Shown here in pieces: positions 1 to 8,066 of a stretch of DNA of 64,000 bases. Within the stretch, counting starts at the first letter, position 1, and each line of letters begins with the position of its first letter. Position numbers and translations under genes: made by a program. The notes beneath the pieces were generated by a model. That model was given only the letters and a program-made list of their open reading frames with translations. It searched no databases and was not told the origin of the DNA. This stretch comes from Tissierella sp. MB52-C2 (GTDB lineage Bacteria; Bacillota; Clostridia; Tissierellales; Tissierellaceae): NCBI RefSeq assembly GCF_030931715.1, contig NZ_CP133261.1, positions 2,396,643 to 2,460,642 of the forward strand, read 5' to 3'.

Positions 1-68
1 ATGAAGAATTAGACAATATACTTAAGAATCATAAAAAACCTGAGCTGCCTTGTGCTATAAATAGCAAT
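1..68 (+). CDS. C-terminal end of an unidentified CDS (partial)
   Basis: The plus frame starting at base 3 stays open from the window edge to a TAA at 66-68 and reads EELDNILKNHKKPELPCAIN plus two residues. It converges on thrS and is followed by a bidirectional terminator, which fits the tail of a real gene. Only about 22 residues are visible, so no family can be named, and it could be chance. Confidence 0.35.
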
Positions 69-73
69 TAATA

Positions 74-118
74 AATAACTCCGGATTTTGATGCTAGGCA
101 TCAAAAACCGGAGTTATT
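74..118 (-). terminator. thrS terminator, probably bidirectional
   Basis: A perfect 11-bp arm (74-84 with 108-118, AATAACTCCGG) surrounds a second short inverted repeat. It starts two bases beyond the thrS stop codon, and also follows the plus-strand reading frame that ends at 68. Confidence 0.8.
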
Positions 119-120
119 GT

Positions 121-2031
121 CTATTGCTTTTCTTTCACTTCTTCAATTACTTGAGAAATAAATTCTTCTACTTTAATCTGTCCCTTATCTCCCTCGTCTC
201 TCTTTCTTACAGACACTAATTGTTCTTCTACTTCCTTTTCACCAACTACTAACATATAAGGAATTTGTTGTAATTGTGCTTCTCTTATTTTATAACCTAT
301 TTTTTCAGATCTACTATCTACCTCTACTCTAATACCCTTATCTTCCATAGATTTTTTAATTTCATAAGCATAATCATTAAATTTGTCTGATATAGGAAGA
401 ATTGTTGCCTGTATAGGAGCTAGCCATACTGGGAATTTACCTGCATAATGCTCTATTAATATCCCCATAAACCTTTCCATGCTACCATATATAGTTCTGT
501 GAATCATAACTGGTCTTTTCTTTTCATTGTCCTTATCTATATAAGTTAGGTCAAATCTTTCTGGCATTTGGAAATCTAACTGAATTGTACCACATTGCCA
601 AGTTCTACCTATGGCATCTTCCAATTGGAAGTCAATCTTAGGACCATAGAATGCTCCATCACCTTCGTTTACAATATAATCTATTTCTTTTTCTTTCAAA
701 GCTTCTATAAGACCATTTGTTGCTATTTCCCATTGTTCTTCAGTTCCCATAGAATTTTCTGGTCTAGTGGATAACTCTATATGATATTTAAATCCAAATA
801 TATTATACATATAATCTGCTAATTCTATTACATTAATTAATTCTTCCTTAATTTGTGAAGGAATCATATATAGGTGTGCATCGTCTTGAACAAAGGATCT
901 AACTCTCATTAATCCATGTAGTGCACCAGATAATTCATGTCTATGAACTAATCCTAATTCACCTAATCTAAGAGGAAAATCTCTATAACTATACATTTTG
1001 GATTTATATACTAAAATAGATCCGGGACAGTTCATAGGCTTTATAGCATAGTCCCCTTCATCAATATGAGTAAAATACATATTTTCTTTATAATGATCCC
1101 AGTGTCCTGATTGATGCCATAGACCTTCATTTAATATAATAGGTGTTTTTATTTCTCCATAGCCTCTCTTAGTATGCTCATCTCTCCAAAAGTTTTCTAG
1201 TATATTTCTAATAACCATTCCCTTTGGATGGAAAAATGGGAATCCTGGTCCTTCTTCATGGATACTAAATAAATCTAATTCTCTACCTAATTTTCTATGG
1301 TCTCTTTTCTTTGCTTCTTCTAATCTATTTAAATGTTCTTCTAAGTCCTTTTTCTTTTCAAAAGTTGTTCCATAAATTCTTTGCAGCATTTTATTTTTCT
1401 CATCACCACGCCAATATGCGCCTGCAATACTTAAAAGCTTAATTGCTTTAACTTTCTTAGTATCATATAAATGTGGCCCTGCACAAAGGTCTGTAAATTC
1501 TCCTAAAGTATAGAATGATATTTCCTCATCTTCTGGAAAATGCTCAATTAAATCTACTTTATATACTTCTCCTTTTTCTTTAAAGTATTCTAGAGCTTCA
1601 TTTCTATCCATTACAGATCTTTCTAATAACTGGGCTTCTTTAACTATTCTAGCCATTTCATTTTCAATCTTTTCTAAATCCTCTGGAGTAAATCTATGCT
1701 CTGTATCAAAATCATAATAGAAACCGCTATCTATGGCAGGTCCTATGGCAAATTTAACTCCTGGAAATAGATTTTGCACTGCTAAAGCCATTATATGAGC
1801 TGATGTATGCCAAAATATAGCTTTTCCTTCTTTATCTTCAAACTTAACTACCCTAAATGTTGAATCTTCATTTATAGCTTCCTGCATACCTTTTGTTTCA
1901 TTATTTACCACTGCCCCTAAAGCAACTCTTGCCAATCCTTCAGATATATCCTTAGTCACATCTAATACAGCTATGCCTTTTTCATATTCTCTAACTGCAC
2001 CATCTGGTAATGTTATTCTTATCTTTTCCAT
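121..2031 (-). CDS. thrS: Threonyl-tRNA synthetase
   Basis: Class II synthetase that charges tRNA-Thr in the cytoplasm. At 636 residues it has the full bacterial length: N-terminal TGS domain (about 1-60), editing domain with the HTSAH motif and DLCAGPHL, catalytic core with MNCPG, motif 2 (RHELSGALHGLMRVR) and motif 3 (GSMERFMGILIEHY), and a C-terminal anticodon-binding domain. The ATG follows a GGAAAGGAAA-type ribosome-binding site. Expression is expected to depend on the T-box leader just upstream. A strong terminator follows the stop. Identification is secure. Confidence 0.98.
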   Translation of the reverse strand: MEKIRITLPDGAVREYEKGIAVLDVTKDISEGLARVALGAVVNNETKGMQEAINEDSTFRVVKFEDKEGKAIFWHTSAHIMALAVQNLFPGVKFAIGPAIDSGFYYDFDTEHRFTPEDLEKIENEMARIVKEAQLLERSVMDRNEALEYFKEKGEVYKVDLIEHFPEDEEISFYTLGEFTDLCAGPHLYDTKKVKAIKLLSIAGAYWRGDEKNKMLQRIYGTTFEKKKDLEEHLNRLEEAKKRDHRKLGRELDLFSIHEEGPGFPFFHPKGMVIRNILENFWRDEHTKRGYGEIKTPIILNEGLWHQSGHWDHYKENMYFTHIDEGDYAIKPMNCPGSILVYKSKMYSYRDFPLRLGELGLVHRHELSGALHGLMRVRSFVQDDAHLYMIPSQIKEELINVIELADYMYNIFGFKYHIELSTRPENSMGTEEQWEIATNGLIEALKEKEIDYIVNEGDGAFYGPKIDFQLEDAIGRTWQCGTIQLDFQMPERFDLTYIDKDNEKKRPVMIHRTIYGSMERFMGILIEHYAGKFPVWLAPIQATILPISDKFNDYAYEIKKSMEDKGIRVEVDSRSEKIGYKIREAQLQQIPYMLVVGEKEVEEQLVSVRKRDEGDKGQIKVEEFISQVIEEVKEKQ

Positions 2032-2056
2032 TTCCTTTCCTCCTCAAAAAATAATT

Positions 2057-2294
2057 AAAGCCTTTCATCCCTACATATTAATATGTAGGGACGAAAGGCT
2101 AAGCTTCGTGGTTCCACCCTAGTTACTTCTCAATTTATATAACGCTAAAAAGCGGAAATCCTTCAATTGGATTCGGTTCAGGGGTAGTCTTCATATATTT
2201 TTATCTTAAGGAAACTTTCAGCCACGATTTCCTCTCTCTAAAAGTAAATAATATACTACTGGTCCCATCAATACCTAATAATATTAATTTATGT
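2057..2294 (-). promoter_or_regulatory. T-box riboswitch, threonine (thrS leader)
   Basis: The minus-strand leader has the conserved T-box sequence AGGGTGGAACCACG (complement of 2107-2120). It is followed by a strong terminator hairpin (2061-2099) and a T-rich run before the thrS ribosome-binding site. Upstream are the AGAGAG element and a GAAG-ACT specifier context; the ACT codon (complement of 2186-2188) reads threonine, matching the gene. Uncharged tRNA-Thr should favour the antiterminator. Confidence 0.95.
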
Positions 2295-2300
2295 CTTAAT

Positions 2301-2329
2301 ATTCTAACATTAAGATATCTATCTGTCAA
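2301..2329 (-). promoter_or_regulatory. thrS promoter (sigma-A type)
   Basis: On the minus strand TTGACA (complement of 2324-2329), a 17-base spacer and TAGAAT (complement of 2301-2306) form a near-consensus vegetative promoter placed just upstream of the T-box leader. Confidence 0.75.
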
Positions 2330-2425
2330 GGAATTATTCATATATATACCATTATATTTTTATTTTAAACGTTACCATTTACATTGAGCAAGAAAAATAA
2401 TAAAAATACTAAGGGAACATTTGCA

Positions 2426-2551
2426 GGACACGATTTAATTCTTAGTGAATGTAAGCTGGAAAGCCGTTAAGCAGTTTGCACTGTTTGAGCGTAGCGAGTT
2501 TGCAAACTGTAGGATTTTTAGCTGGAATGAGCTATAGAATTATTCGTGTCC
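2426..2551. repeat. Palindromic MITE-like element between hisS and thrS
   Basis: A 126-bp unit bounded by near-perfect 16-17 bp inverted ends (2426-2442 GGACACGATTTAATTCT and 2536-2551), with an inner inverted repeat CAGTTTGCA/TGCAAACTG (2472-2480 and 2501-2509). The core GAGCGTAGCGAG also occurs in the T-box-linked repeats elsewhere in this window. No credible coding frame lies within it. It looks like a small non-autonomous repeat; its family cannot be named without a genome search. Confidence 0.6.
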
Positions 2552-2603
2552 GAAACAGTGAGTGTGGATTTTTATTATTTTTCAGTATAGTTGTGAGTAG
2601 TGA

Positions 2604-3914
2604 TTATTTTAAACTTTCGATTACCTCTTCTAAGGAAATATTTTGTTGTTCTCCCGTTTTCATATTTCTAAAGGAATAAGTATTATTCTCAGCTTCTTCT
2701 TGACCTATTACTATAACATAAGGAATATTTAGCTTATCTGCATAGTTGAATATCTTACCAATCTTTCCGCCATCTAAATAGACTTGTGAATATATTCCAG
2801 ACTCTCTTAAAGCATTGGCAGCTTTTACTCCATTATCTATAAATCCATCCATTGGAATAATCAGAACCTTAGTTAGGGAATTATCCTCTGATTTAATAAT
2901 TTGAGCCGCCATCAGCTGATAGAAAAGTCTAGTAAAACCTATGGATATACCTACTCCTGGTAATTTTTGCTTAGTATAGTGAGTGGCTAAATCATCATAT
3001 CTACCACCGGAACAAACAGAACCAATAGAAGGATATTCATCTAAGAAAGTCTCATACACTGTGCCAGTATAATAATCCAGTCCCCTAGCAATTGTTAAAT
3101 CTATTTTGTAATTGTCCTTTGGCACTCCAAAAAGATTAATATACCTATTCACTTCAGTTAGTTCTTCTAATCCTTCTTTGAATACTTCATTATCAATTCC
3201 TAAATTATTTAGTTCTTCTAATACTTCCTCATTTGATCCTTTTATATTTATAAATTCTTTTATTCTCTGAATAGCATTATCTGTAATATCTAAGGATTTT
3301 AGTTCTTTTTCTACACCATCTATACCTATTTTATCTAGTTTATCTATAGCTCTAAGTACAAAGGTAGAATCTTCAATATCTATACTCTGGAAAAATCCTT
3401 TTAAAACTTTTCTATTATTAATCATTATAGTAAATGAATCAAATCCTAAGTCTTTAAAAGTAGAATAAATAACGGAAGGGATTTCAGCATCATTTATTAT
3501 ATTAAGACTGCCATTTCCTATAATATCTATATCACATTGATAAAATTCTCTAAATCTACCCTTTTGGTTTCTTTCTCCTCTATATACTTTTGCTATATGG
3601 TGTCTCCTAAATGGAAAGTTTAACTCTGAATAGTGTTGAGCTACATATCTTGCTAAAGGTACAGTTAAATCAAACCTTAAGGACATATCAGTGCTTCCTT
3701 TTTCGAATCTATAGATTTGTTTTTCAGTTTCTCCTCCGCCTTTAGCTAAAAGTACTTCTGTTTTTTCTATAACTGGCGTGTCTATTGGAAGAAATCCGAA
3801 CTTTTCATAATTTTTTCTAATTGTATCTAACATTTTATTAAATAAAATCTGGTCTTCTGGTGTTAATTCCATAAATCCCGGTAAAATTGACGGTTTAACA
3901 ATATCTTTACTCAT
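2604..3914 (-). CDS. hisS: Histidyl-tRNA synthetase
   Basis: Class II synthetase that charges tRNA-His. It has 436 residues, near the family norm. Motif 2 is seen as KVYRGERNQKGRFREFYQCD, the histidine-binding signature as GLDYYTGTVYE, and the C-terminal anticodon-binding domain follows (about 340-430). The ATG follows a GGAGGTATATT ribosome-binding site. No T-box is visible in the short gap to ytxC. It lies upstream of thrS but is separated from it by a repeat element and the thrS promoter, so the two are likely transcribed apart. Confidence 0.97.
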   Translation of the reverse strand: MSKDIVKPSILPGFMELTPEDQILFNKMLDTIRKNYEKFGFLPIDTPVIEKTEVLLAKGGGETEKQIYRFEKGSTDMSLRFDLTVPLARYVAQHYSELNFPFRRHHIAKVYRGERNQKGRFREFYQCDIDIIGNGSLNIINDAEIPSVIYSTFKDLGFDSFTIMINNRKVLKGFFQSIDIEDSTFVLRAIDKLDKIGIDGVEKELKSLDITDNAIQRIKEFINIKGSNEEVLEELNNLGIDNEVFKEGLEELTEVNRYINLFGVPKDNYKIDLTIARGLDYYTGTVYETFLDEYPSIGSVCSGGRYDDLATHYTKQKLPGVGISIGFTRLFYQLMAAQIIKSEDNSLTKVLIIPMDGFIDNGVKAANALRESGIYSQVYLDGGKIGKIFNYADKLNIPYVIVIGQEEAENNTYSFRNMKTGEQQNISLEEVIESLK

Positions 3915-3982
3915 AATATACCTCCATATGTATCTTTTATTATTATAATAACAGATAAAACTATTATTTCCAATTATTTTAA

Positions 3983-4012
3983 AGAAAAAGAAGTTGATTT
4001 AATCAACTTCTT
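3983..4012 (-). terminator. Terminator after ytxC
   Basis: An inverted repeat AAGAAGTTGATT/AATCAACTTCTT (3988-4012) sits two bases past the ytxC stop and is followed on the minus strand by TTTTTCTTT. It separates ytxC from hisS. Confidence 0.65.
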
Positions 4013-4014
4013 CT

Positions 4015-4866
4015 TCACTTACCTTTTTTAACTTTGGTCTTTATTTCACATTTTTCACATCCATGACAGAATTCCACTTTATCTCCAAAGACCTGAGAGA
4101 TTATTGAAACCAGTTCCTCTTCTTCTCCCTCCTCAACATGAAGCTTTATCTTTAAAGGGGAGATAACTATTAAAGAACTTACTAAAAGGTCAGCTTTACT
4201 TATATCTTTGTAGAATTCTTCCTCTGGTGTATACTCTAACAAACCATTTTCTATTGTATTATTGTCATTATCTAGTAAAAAATAATCATTATTTTTAATT
4301 ATTACATTAACTAATTCATATTTTGGTTCCTGTATCTCCACAAAATATTGGAGCATATTCATAAATTCCTGATATTCCTTTTCTACTTCAAGCTCTCCTA
4401 TGGATTTTTCAATTGAAATATCCAATACATATATATATTTTCTTAATCTAAAATTCATAAATCCATCTATTACTATATTATTATTTTCAATTATATAATT
4501 AAGAATTTCTTCATTGATTTTACTTTTTTCTTTTATATAATAATTTTCATTTAATATTGTTGAATGGGCAGATGCAAATATTGTTTCTTTATCTTCTGAT
4601 GAATAATCACCGCATATTTTTAACACTCTATCTATAATTATAGGTTTAATATATATTTCCAAAATAATATCTTGAACTAAATTAGCTATTGCTCTATAAA
4701 AGGCAATATCTTCTAAATTTCTTTTATTATCCAAGGTAAATTCAAACTCATATCTTCCTTGATATTCTTCTGATTTAATAGTTACTTTAGAATCGGAGAA
4801 ATACCTATTTATTAGATTTTTTACTTCATCTTTTTTAAGATTTCCACCAATTTTTATAGATTGCAT
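4015..4866 (-). CDS. ytxC: YtxC-family putative sporulation protein
   Basis: A 283-residue protein matching the YtxC family by its overall layout and its central GFMNFRLRKYI motif (about residues 135-147). YtxC-type genes often lie next to thrS in spore formers, as here, with hisS between. No membrane segment is seen. The C-terminus has a Cys cluster (CHGCEKCEIK) that might bind a metal; this is an inference. The molecular role of the family is unknown. A consensus AAGGGAGTG ribosome-binding site precedes the ATG. Confidence 0.8.
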   Translation of the reverse strand: MQSIKIGGNLKKDEVKNLINRYFSDSKVTIKSEEYQGRYEFEFTLDNKRNLEDIAFYRAIANLVQDIILEIYIKPIIIDRVLKICGDYSSEDKETIFASAHSTILNENYYIKEKSKINEEILNYIIENNNIVIDGFMNFRLRKYIYVLDISIEKSIGELEVEKEYQEFMNMLQYFVEIQEPKYELVNVIIKNNDYFLLDNDNNTIENGLLEYTPEEEFYKDISKADLLVSSLIVISPLKIKLHVEEGEEEELVSIISQVFGDKVEFCHGCEKCEIKTKVKKGK

Positions 4867-4932
4867 TGTATCACTCCCTTCTTTTACTAGTATGTACTTA
4901 GAGAGTAGACATATACAATATAAAGACTTACT

Positions 4933-5682
4933 CTAATGGTAATTTAGAGTAATAATTGTACCAATATCTAGTAGTGTTTTTTTGGATAAAAATATTAATT
5001 CTACTCTATTATCCAAAAAAAAATTAAAAATTTCGTTTTTATTAGGATGTTCATTTAGAGTTCCAGATATAATAGATTTTCCATTGTATAAACTTCCATT
5101 TGTTCCTCCTATGAAACCATAGTTTTGACCTTTTAATATAATATTTCCTGGCTTAACCAATAAAATTTTATATCCTAAGGAAGTTAGTTTATTGTACATT
5201 GGATAATCAGAAGTTATAGCTGAATCTTCTCCTACTATTGCTAGAGAACATTTGCTATATCCTTGTTTTACATTTATAAATTCAATATTTTCTTTTTTTA
5301 AATGCAATTTTAGGACTTCATCAGTATATTTAAAATTATGAATGGCAATTCCAGATAACCTCCCTACATTATATGCAATATCAGCAGGATATTTACAACC
5401 CAAATATTTTTCTCCCTTAATTAATTTTATACCTGTGTCCTTTAATTCTTCTTTGTAGTAATCAAACACATTGGGAGCTATGACTAAAGTATTATGGTTC
5501 ACTGGATGAATTACAATATCTGGGTGATAGGAAATACTATCATCTACTTCATTACATTTTATAGTTTTTATTATTCTTAATCCTAATTTTTTTAAATTTT
5601 TTTCTATTTCTTCATCTATTCTTCTATCTACAATGGCTAAATCAGCCATATGTTTCGGTATAAAAGGATTCATATATTTCAT
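4933..5682 (-). CDS. DUF6873-like GME-fold protein
   Basis: A 249-residue soluble protein that I recognise as resembling the DUF6873 'GME fold' (guanidino-modifying-enzyme) family of Clostridia. Supporting features are the HPDIVIHPVN and GYSKCSLAIVGEDSAITSD stretches, the latter carrying the Cys and acidic residues typical of that fold. No signal peptide or membrane segment is seen. The ATG follows AAGGAGGATG. It is the last chromosomal gene before the tailocin locus. Substrate and reaction are unknown; the family call rests on recall. Confidence 0.6.
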   Translation of the reverse strand: MKYMNPFIPKHMADLAIVDRRIDEEIEKNLKKLGLRIIKTIKCNEVDDSISYHPDIVIHPVNHNTLVIAPNVFDYYKEELKDTGIKLIKGEKYLGCKYPADIAYNVGRLSGIAIHNFKYTDEVLKLHLKKENIEFINVKQGYSKCSLAIVGEDSAITSDYPMYNKLTSLGYKILLVKPGNIILKGQNYGFIGGTNGSLYNGKSIISGTLNEHPNKNEIFNFFLDNRVELIFLSKKTLLDIGTIITLNYH

Positions 5683-5800
5683 CCTCCTTAAGATTTATAA
5701 AAATAAAAATCCCTGAGAACCTATCCCAGAGATGCTTCTGTTTTCACTTTATCATTATATAGTATTTTTTACTATTAGTGAATAAATTAAATTTAGGATA

Positions 5801-5833
5801 GAAAAAAGACTAGAGATTTCACTCCCTAGTCCC
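5801..5833 (-). terminator. Terminator after the holin-like gene
   Basis: GACTAGAGA (5808-5816) pairs with TCCCTAGTC (5823-5831), followed on the minus strand by six T. It closes the tailocin lysis module and marks the left limit of the phage-derived block. Confidence 0.75.
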
Positions 5834-5868
5834 TATCTTCTATAATACTTTTCCCTCAATTCTCCCCG

Positions 5869-6111
5869 TTACTCTTTTTTAGTGGTTAATGTATTCTTAG
5901 TACCTGAATATAGCCCTACTGCACTAAGACCTATAAATATCCCTTGAACTAAGCCTATTTTTATATCTCCATCTCCAAATAATCCTATGCCTATTACTAC
6001 TCCAAGTACTACTGATACTACAGGTATATACTTATCTTTTAATCCTACTCTCTTAAATACCTCTAATATACCTATTAATAAAGGTATTATAGCTATTCCT
6101 CCATACTCCAT
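5869..6111 (-). CDS. Holin-like small membrane protein
   Basis: An 80-residue protein with two or three hydrophobic segments (about 4-20, 28-45, 52-70) and a short charged C-terminal tail (GTKNTLTTKKE), the usual build of a small phage holin. It lies directly after the amidase gene, so its likely job is to form membrane lesions that release the endolysin. A terminator separates it from the amidase, so it may also be expressed from read-through or its own promoter. AGGAGGGATTAATA precedes the ATG. Specific holin family not assigned. Confidence 0.7.
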   Translation of the reverse strand: MEYGGIAIIPLLIGILEVFKRVGLKDKYIPVVSVVLGVVIGIGLFGDGDIKIGLVQGIFIGLSAVGLYSGTKNTLTTKKE

Positions 6112-6132
6112 TATTAATCCCTCCTTTATGAT

Positions 6133-6165
6133 TAAAAAAGGCTAGGGTTTCCCCTAGCTTTTTTT
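6133..6165 (-). terminator. Terminator after the amidase gene
   Basis: GCTAGGG (6141-6147) and CCCTAGC (6152-6158) form a 7-bp stem with a four-base loop, flanked by A and T runs; it overlaps the amidase stop codon. It could work in both directions. Confidence 0.75.
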
Positions 6166-6934
6166 AACCTGTTACTATTATTGCTTCATATCCTTTAGAT
6201 TTCAATTCTGTAACTAAGGCTTCTGCATTAGCTCTAAAACTAAATGCTCCTACTTGTACTTTATATAATCCTCCTACTGTAACTACCATTGGACTATATC
6301 CTTTACCTTTAAGTTCATTTGCAAGATTATCAGCATTTGCTCTTACTGAGAATGCTCCTACTTGTACTTTATAAAGTGTTGAACCAGAGCCACCACCTTG
6401 ATATGGGATTCCAAGGTAATTTAATATTCCCTTAGATACTGCTACTGCTAATTCATCTTGTCTATTTTTTAGTATATTAGCATCTTGTGCATTAGATATA
6501 AATGCTAACTCTACTAAAGCTGCCGGCATATTAGTTAGTCTTAAAACTGCAAAGTTTGCCGTCTTTGTTCCTCTGTTTGCTGTATATACACCACTTGATA
6601 TTATATTATTTTGTATAGATTTTGATAAGTTAGCACCTGTTGTACTTCCTGGATAACTATAAGTCTCTACTCCTTTTGCTGATGAATCACTGAAAGAATT
6701 ACAGTGAACTGATACAAATACATTTGCACCAAAACTATTTGCCCTTGAAGCTCTATCTGCTAATTCTAAGAATACATCTGTGGTTCTTGAGTAGTTTACA
6801 GTTACTCCATGATTTTTTAAGATATCACCTATCTTTAATGTTACTGATAATGCTATAGTCTTTTCCTGCAATCCATTACCTATTGCCCCTGGATCATGTC
6901 CTCCATGTCCTGCATCTAAAAATACTTTTGCCAT
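6164..6934 (-). CDS. Endolysin: N-acetylmuramoyl-L-alanine amidase with two SPOR repeats
   Basis: Cuts the amide bond between MurNAc and the stem peptide. The Amidase_3 domain (about 1-175) shows FLDAGHGGHDPGA, an Asn/Ser-rich SVHCNSF and VELAFISN, which carry the zinc ligands and the catalytic Glu. The C-terminal 70 residues are two near-identical SPOR-type repeats, each beginning LYKVQVGAFS; SPOR domains bind peptide-stripped glycan. No signal peptide is present, so export needs the holin. In the tailocin it is the cell-lysis enzyme that would release particles. Confidence 0.93.
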   Translation of the reverse strand: MAKVFLDAGHGGHDPGAIGNGLQEKTIALSVTLKIGDILKNHGVTVNYSRTTDVFLELADRASRANSFGANVFVSVHCNSFSDSSAKGVETYSYPGSTTGANLSKSIQNNIISSGVYTANRGTKTANFAVLRLTNMPAALVELAFISNAQDANILKNRQDELAVAVSKGILNYLGIPYQGGGSGSTLYKVQVGAFSVRANADNLANELKGKGYSPMVVTVGGLYKVQVGAFSFRANAEALVTELKSKGYEAIIVTG

Positions 6935-7048
6935 AAATAAATCCTCCTCTTATTTTTATTTTTTGAAGATTACTTTAGTCGACTTTTTCACCTTTCAATA
7001 TATAGATAGATTTTTTAGTGAAATGTTACTATGGTAATTTGAAACTTT

Positions 7049-7282
7049 TTACTTAAATAATATTTGTTGAATTGCATAAAAAAAGAAGCTTACAAAAGCT
7101 CCTGCGAATAGCCCTATAAACCATCTCATGGTGGTTGTAAGTCCTTGAATGGTCTCACAAAGATGTTTTATCTGTATTTTAAATTCAGCATTTTCTCTAT
7201 CATTCTTATCTAATCTTTTATCTAGTTCCAATAATTTTTCATCATGCTCATTGATTTTCATCTCCATAACTTCATAATTCAT
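7049..7282 (-). CDS. XhlA-like phage lysis accessory protein
   Basis: Small (77 residues) protein with an N-terminal heptad-rich coiled coil (about 5-45) and one C-terminal membrane segment (about 53-75), the layout of haemolysin XhlA of the Bacillus PBSX locus, which works with the holin. I chose the internal ATG at 7282 because it follows AGGAGGTGTAAT; the longer frame would add 13 residues without a ribosome-binding site. Location between the fibre region and the amidase supports a lysis role. The family match rests on architecture and context. Confidence 0.75.
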   Translation of the reverse strand: MNYEVMEMKINEHDEKLLELDKRLDKNDRENAEFKIQIKHLCETIQGLTTTMRWFIGLFAGAFVSFFFYAIQQILFK

Positions 7283-7302
7283 ATTACACCTCCTAAATTC
7301 CA

Positions 7303-7335
7303 TAAAAAAAGAAAAAGCCACGAAATAACGTGGCT
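7303..7335 (-). terminator. Terminator after the tailocin lipoprotein gene
   Basis: AGCCACG (7316-7322) and CGTGGCT (7329-7335) form a 7-bp stem followed on the minus strand by TTTTTC and a longer T run. Confidence 0.75.
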
Positions 7336-7343
7336 CTCTCTCA

Positions 7344-7748
7344 TTATAATTCTATATTAGCTATATTCTTTCCGCCTTGAACTGCTTGGACATTAACTTT
7401 TTTGTCTTTATATTTTTCCTTTAACTTCTCAGCATATTTTTGAGCTATTTCTTTTCCTTTTTCTTCTGGAACTCCATCTTCAATACTTATTGCTCCTATG
7501 ACCCAATCATCCTGAAAATAAATTTGCCCATCATAAACTTCTTCTTCCTTTACCAATTCATCAGTTAGGTTCTCATCCCGCTTTTTATTAGGCTTTACTT
7601 TTCCCTGATTTTCATTATGTTGTACTTCCTCTTTATTTTCATTGTGTCCTATTTCCTCTTTATTGTTTAAGTTTGAACAAGAAATTAAAGATATGGACAA
7701 TATAGAAACAACAATAACACTAATAATCTTTTTTAATTTCATATACAT
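7344..7748 (-). CDS. Lipoprotein of unknown function inside the tailocin locus
   Basis: A 134-residue predicted lipoprotein. It has a lysine-rich N-terminus, a hydrophobic stretch and lipobox LISC (Cys about 24), then a charged spacer with a short internal repeat (GHNENKEEV, QHNENQGKV) and a small C-terminal domain (about 70-134) that I do not recognise. Either of two Met codons could be the start; the second, at 7742, has better spacing from GGGAGG. It has its own terminators on both sides and lies between structural and lysis genes. A role in surface exclusion or self-protection is only a guess. Confidence 0.75.
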   Translation of the reverse strand: MYMKLKKIISVIVVSILSISLISCSNLNNKEEIGHNENKEEVQHNENQGKVKPNKKRDENLTDELVKEEEVYDGQIYFQDDWVIGAISIEDGVPEEKGKEIAQKYAEKLKEKYKDKKVNVQAVQGGKNIANIEL

Positions 7749-7850
7749 ATTACCTCCCTGTAAGTAGTATATCGTAAGAAAATGGCTGTTTCAACTTACT
7801 TAATATACCAGTATATGAATTAATATCCTAGATTTCTAGTTAATAAGAAA

Positions 7851-7885
7851 GGCAATAAAAAAAGACTATTGTCTAGTCTATTGCC
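7851..7885 (-). terminator. Terminator at the end of the tail structural operon
   Basis: AGACTA/TAGTCT stem with a T7 run on the minus strand, nested in an outer GGCAATA/TATTGCC pair (7851-7857 and 7879-7885). It separates the tail genes from the lipoprotein and lysis genes. Confidence 0.7.
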
Positions 7886-7924
7886 TTCCAGTTATTTAGT
7901 ACATATAGAAATCTTACTATGTTC

Positions 7925-8038
7925 TTAATTCTTTATAGATACATACCCTTTCACACCTTTTAGATTTTTAGGCGTAGATATCATTTCTATACATACGTTA
8001 TCTTCTTTTAATTTTGCATAATAATTTAATTTCATCAT
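7925..8038 (-). CDS. Small 37-residue protein after the tail fibre gene
   Basis: Minus-strand frame starting MMKLNYYAKLKEDNVCIEMI and ending GYVSIKN, preceded by AAAGGATGATAATTAA at suitable spacing. It lies 28 bases after the fibre gene and just before the operon terminator. This position is taken by small XkdW/XkdX-like proteins in PBSX-type loci, which may be fibre-associated. No known domain is recognised; the ribosome-binding site and codon use make it a likely real gene. Confidence 0.65.
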   Translation of the reverse strand: MMKLNYYAKLKEDNVCIEMISTPKNLKGVKGYVSIKN

Positions 8039-8066
8039 TTAATTATCATCCTTTCTAATATTATTC

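Noticed and set aside
2476-2679. 67-codon plus-strand ORF
   Set aside because: Runs from the palindromic repeat into antisense hisS; no coding signature.
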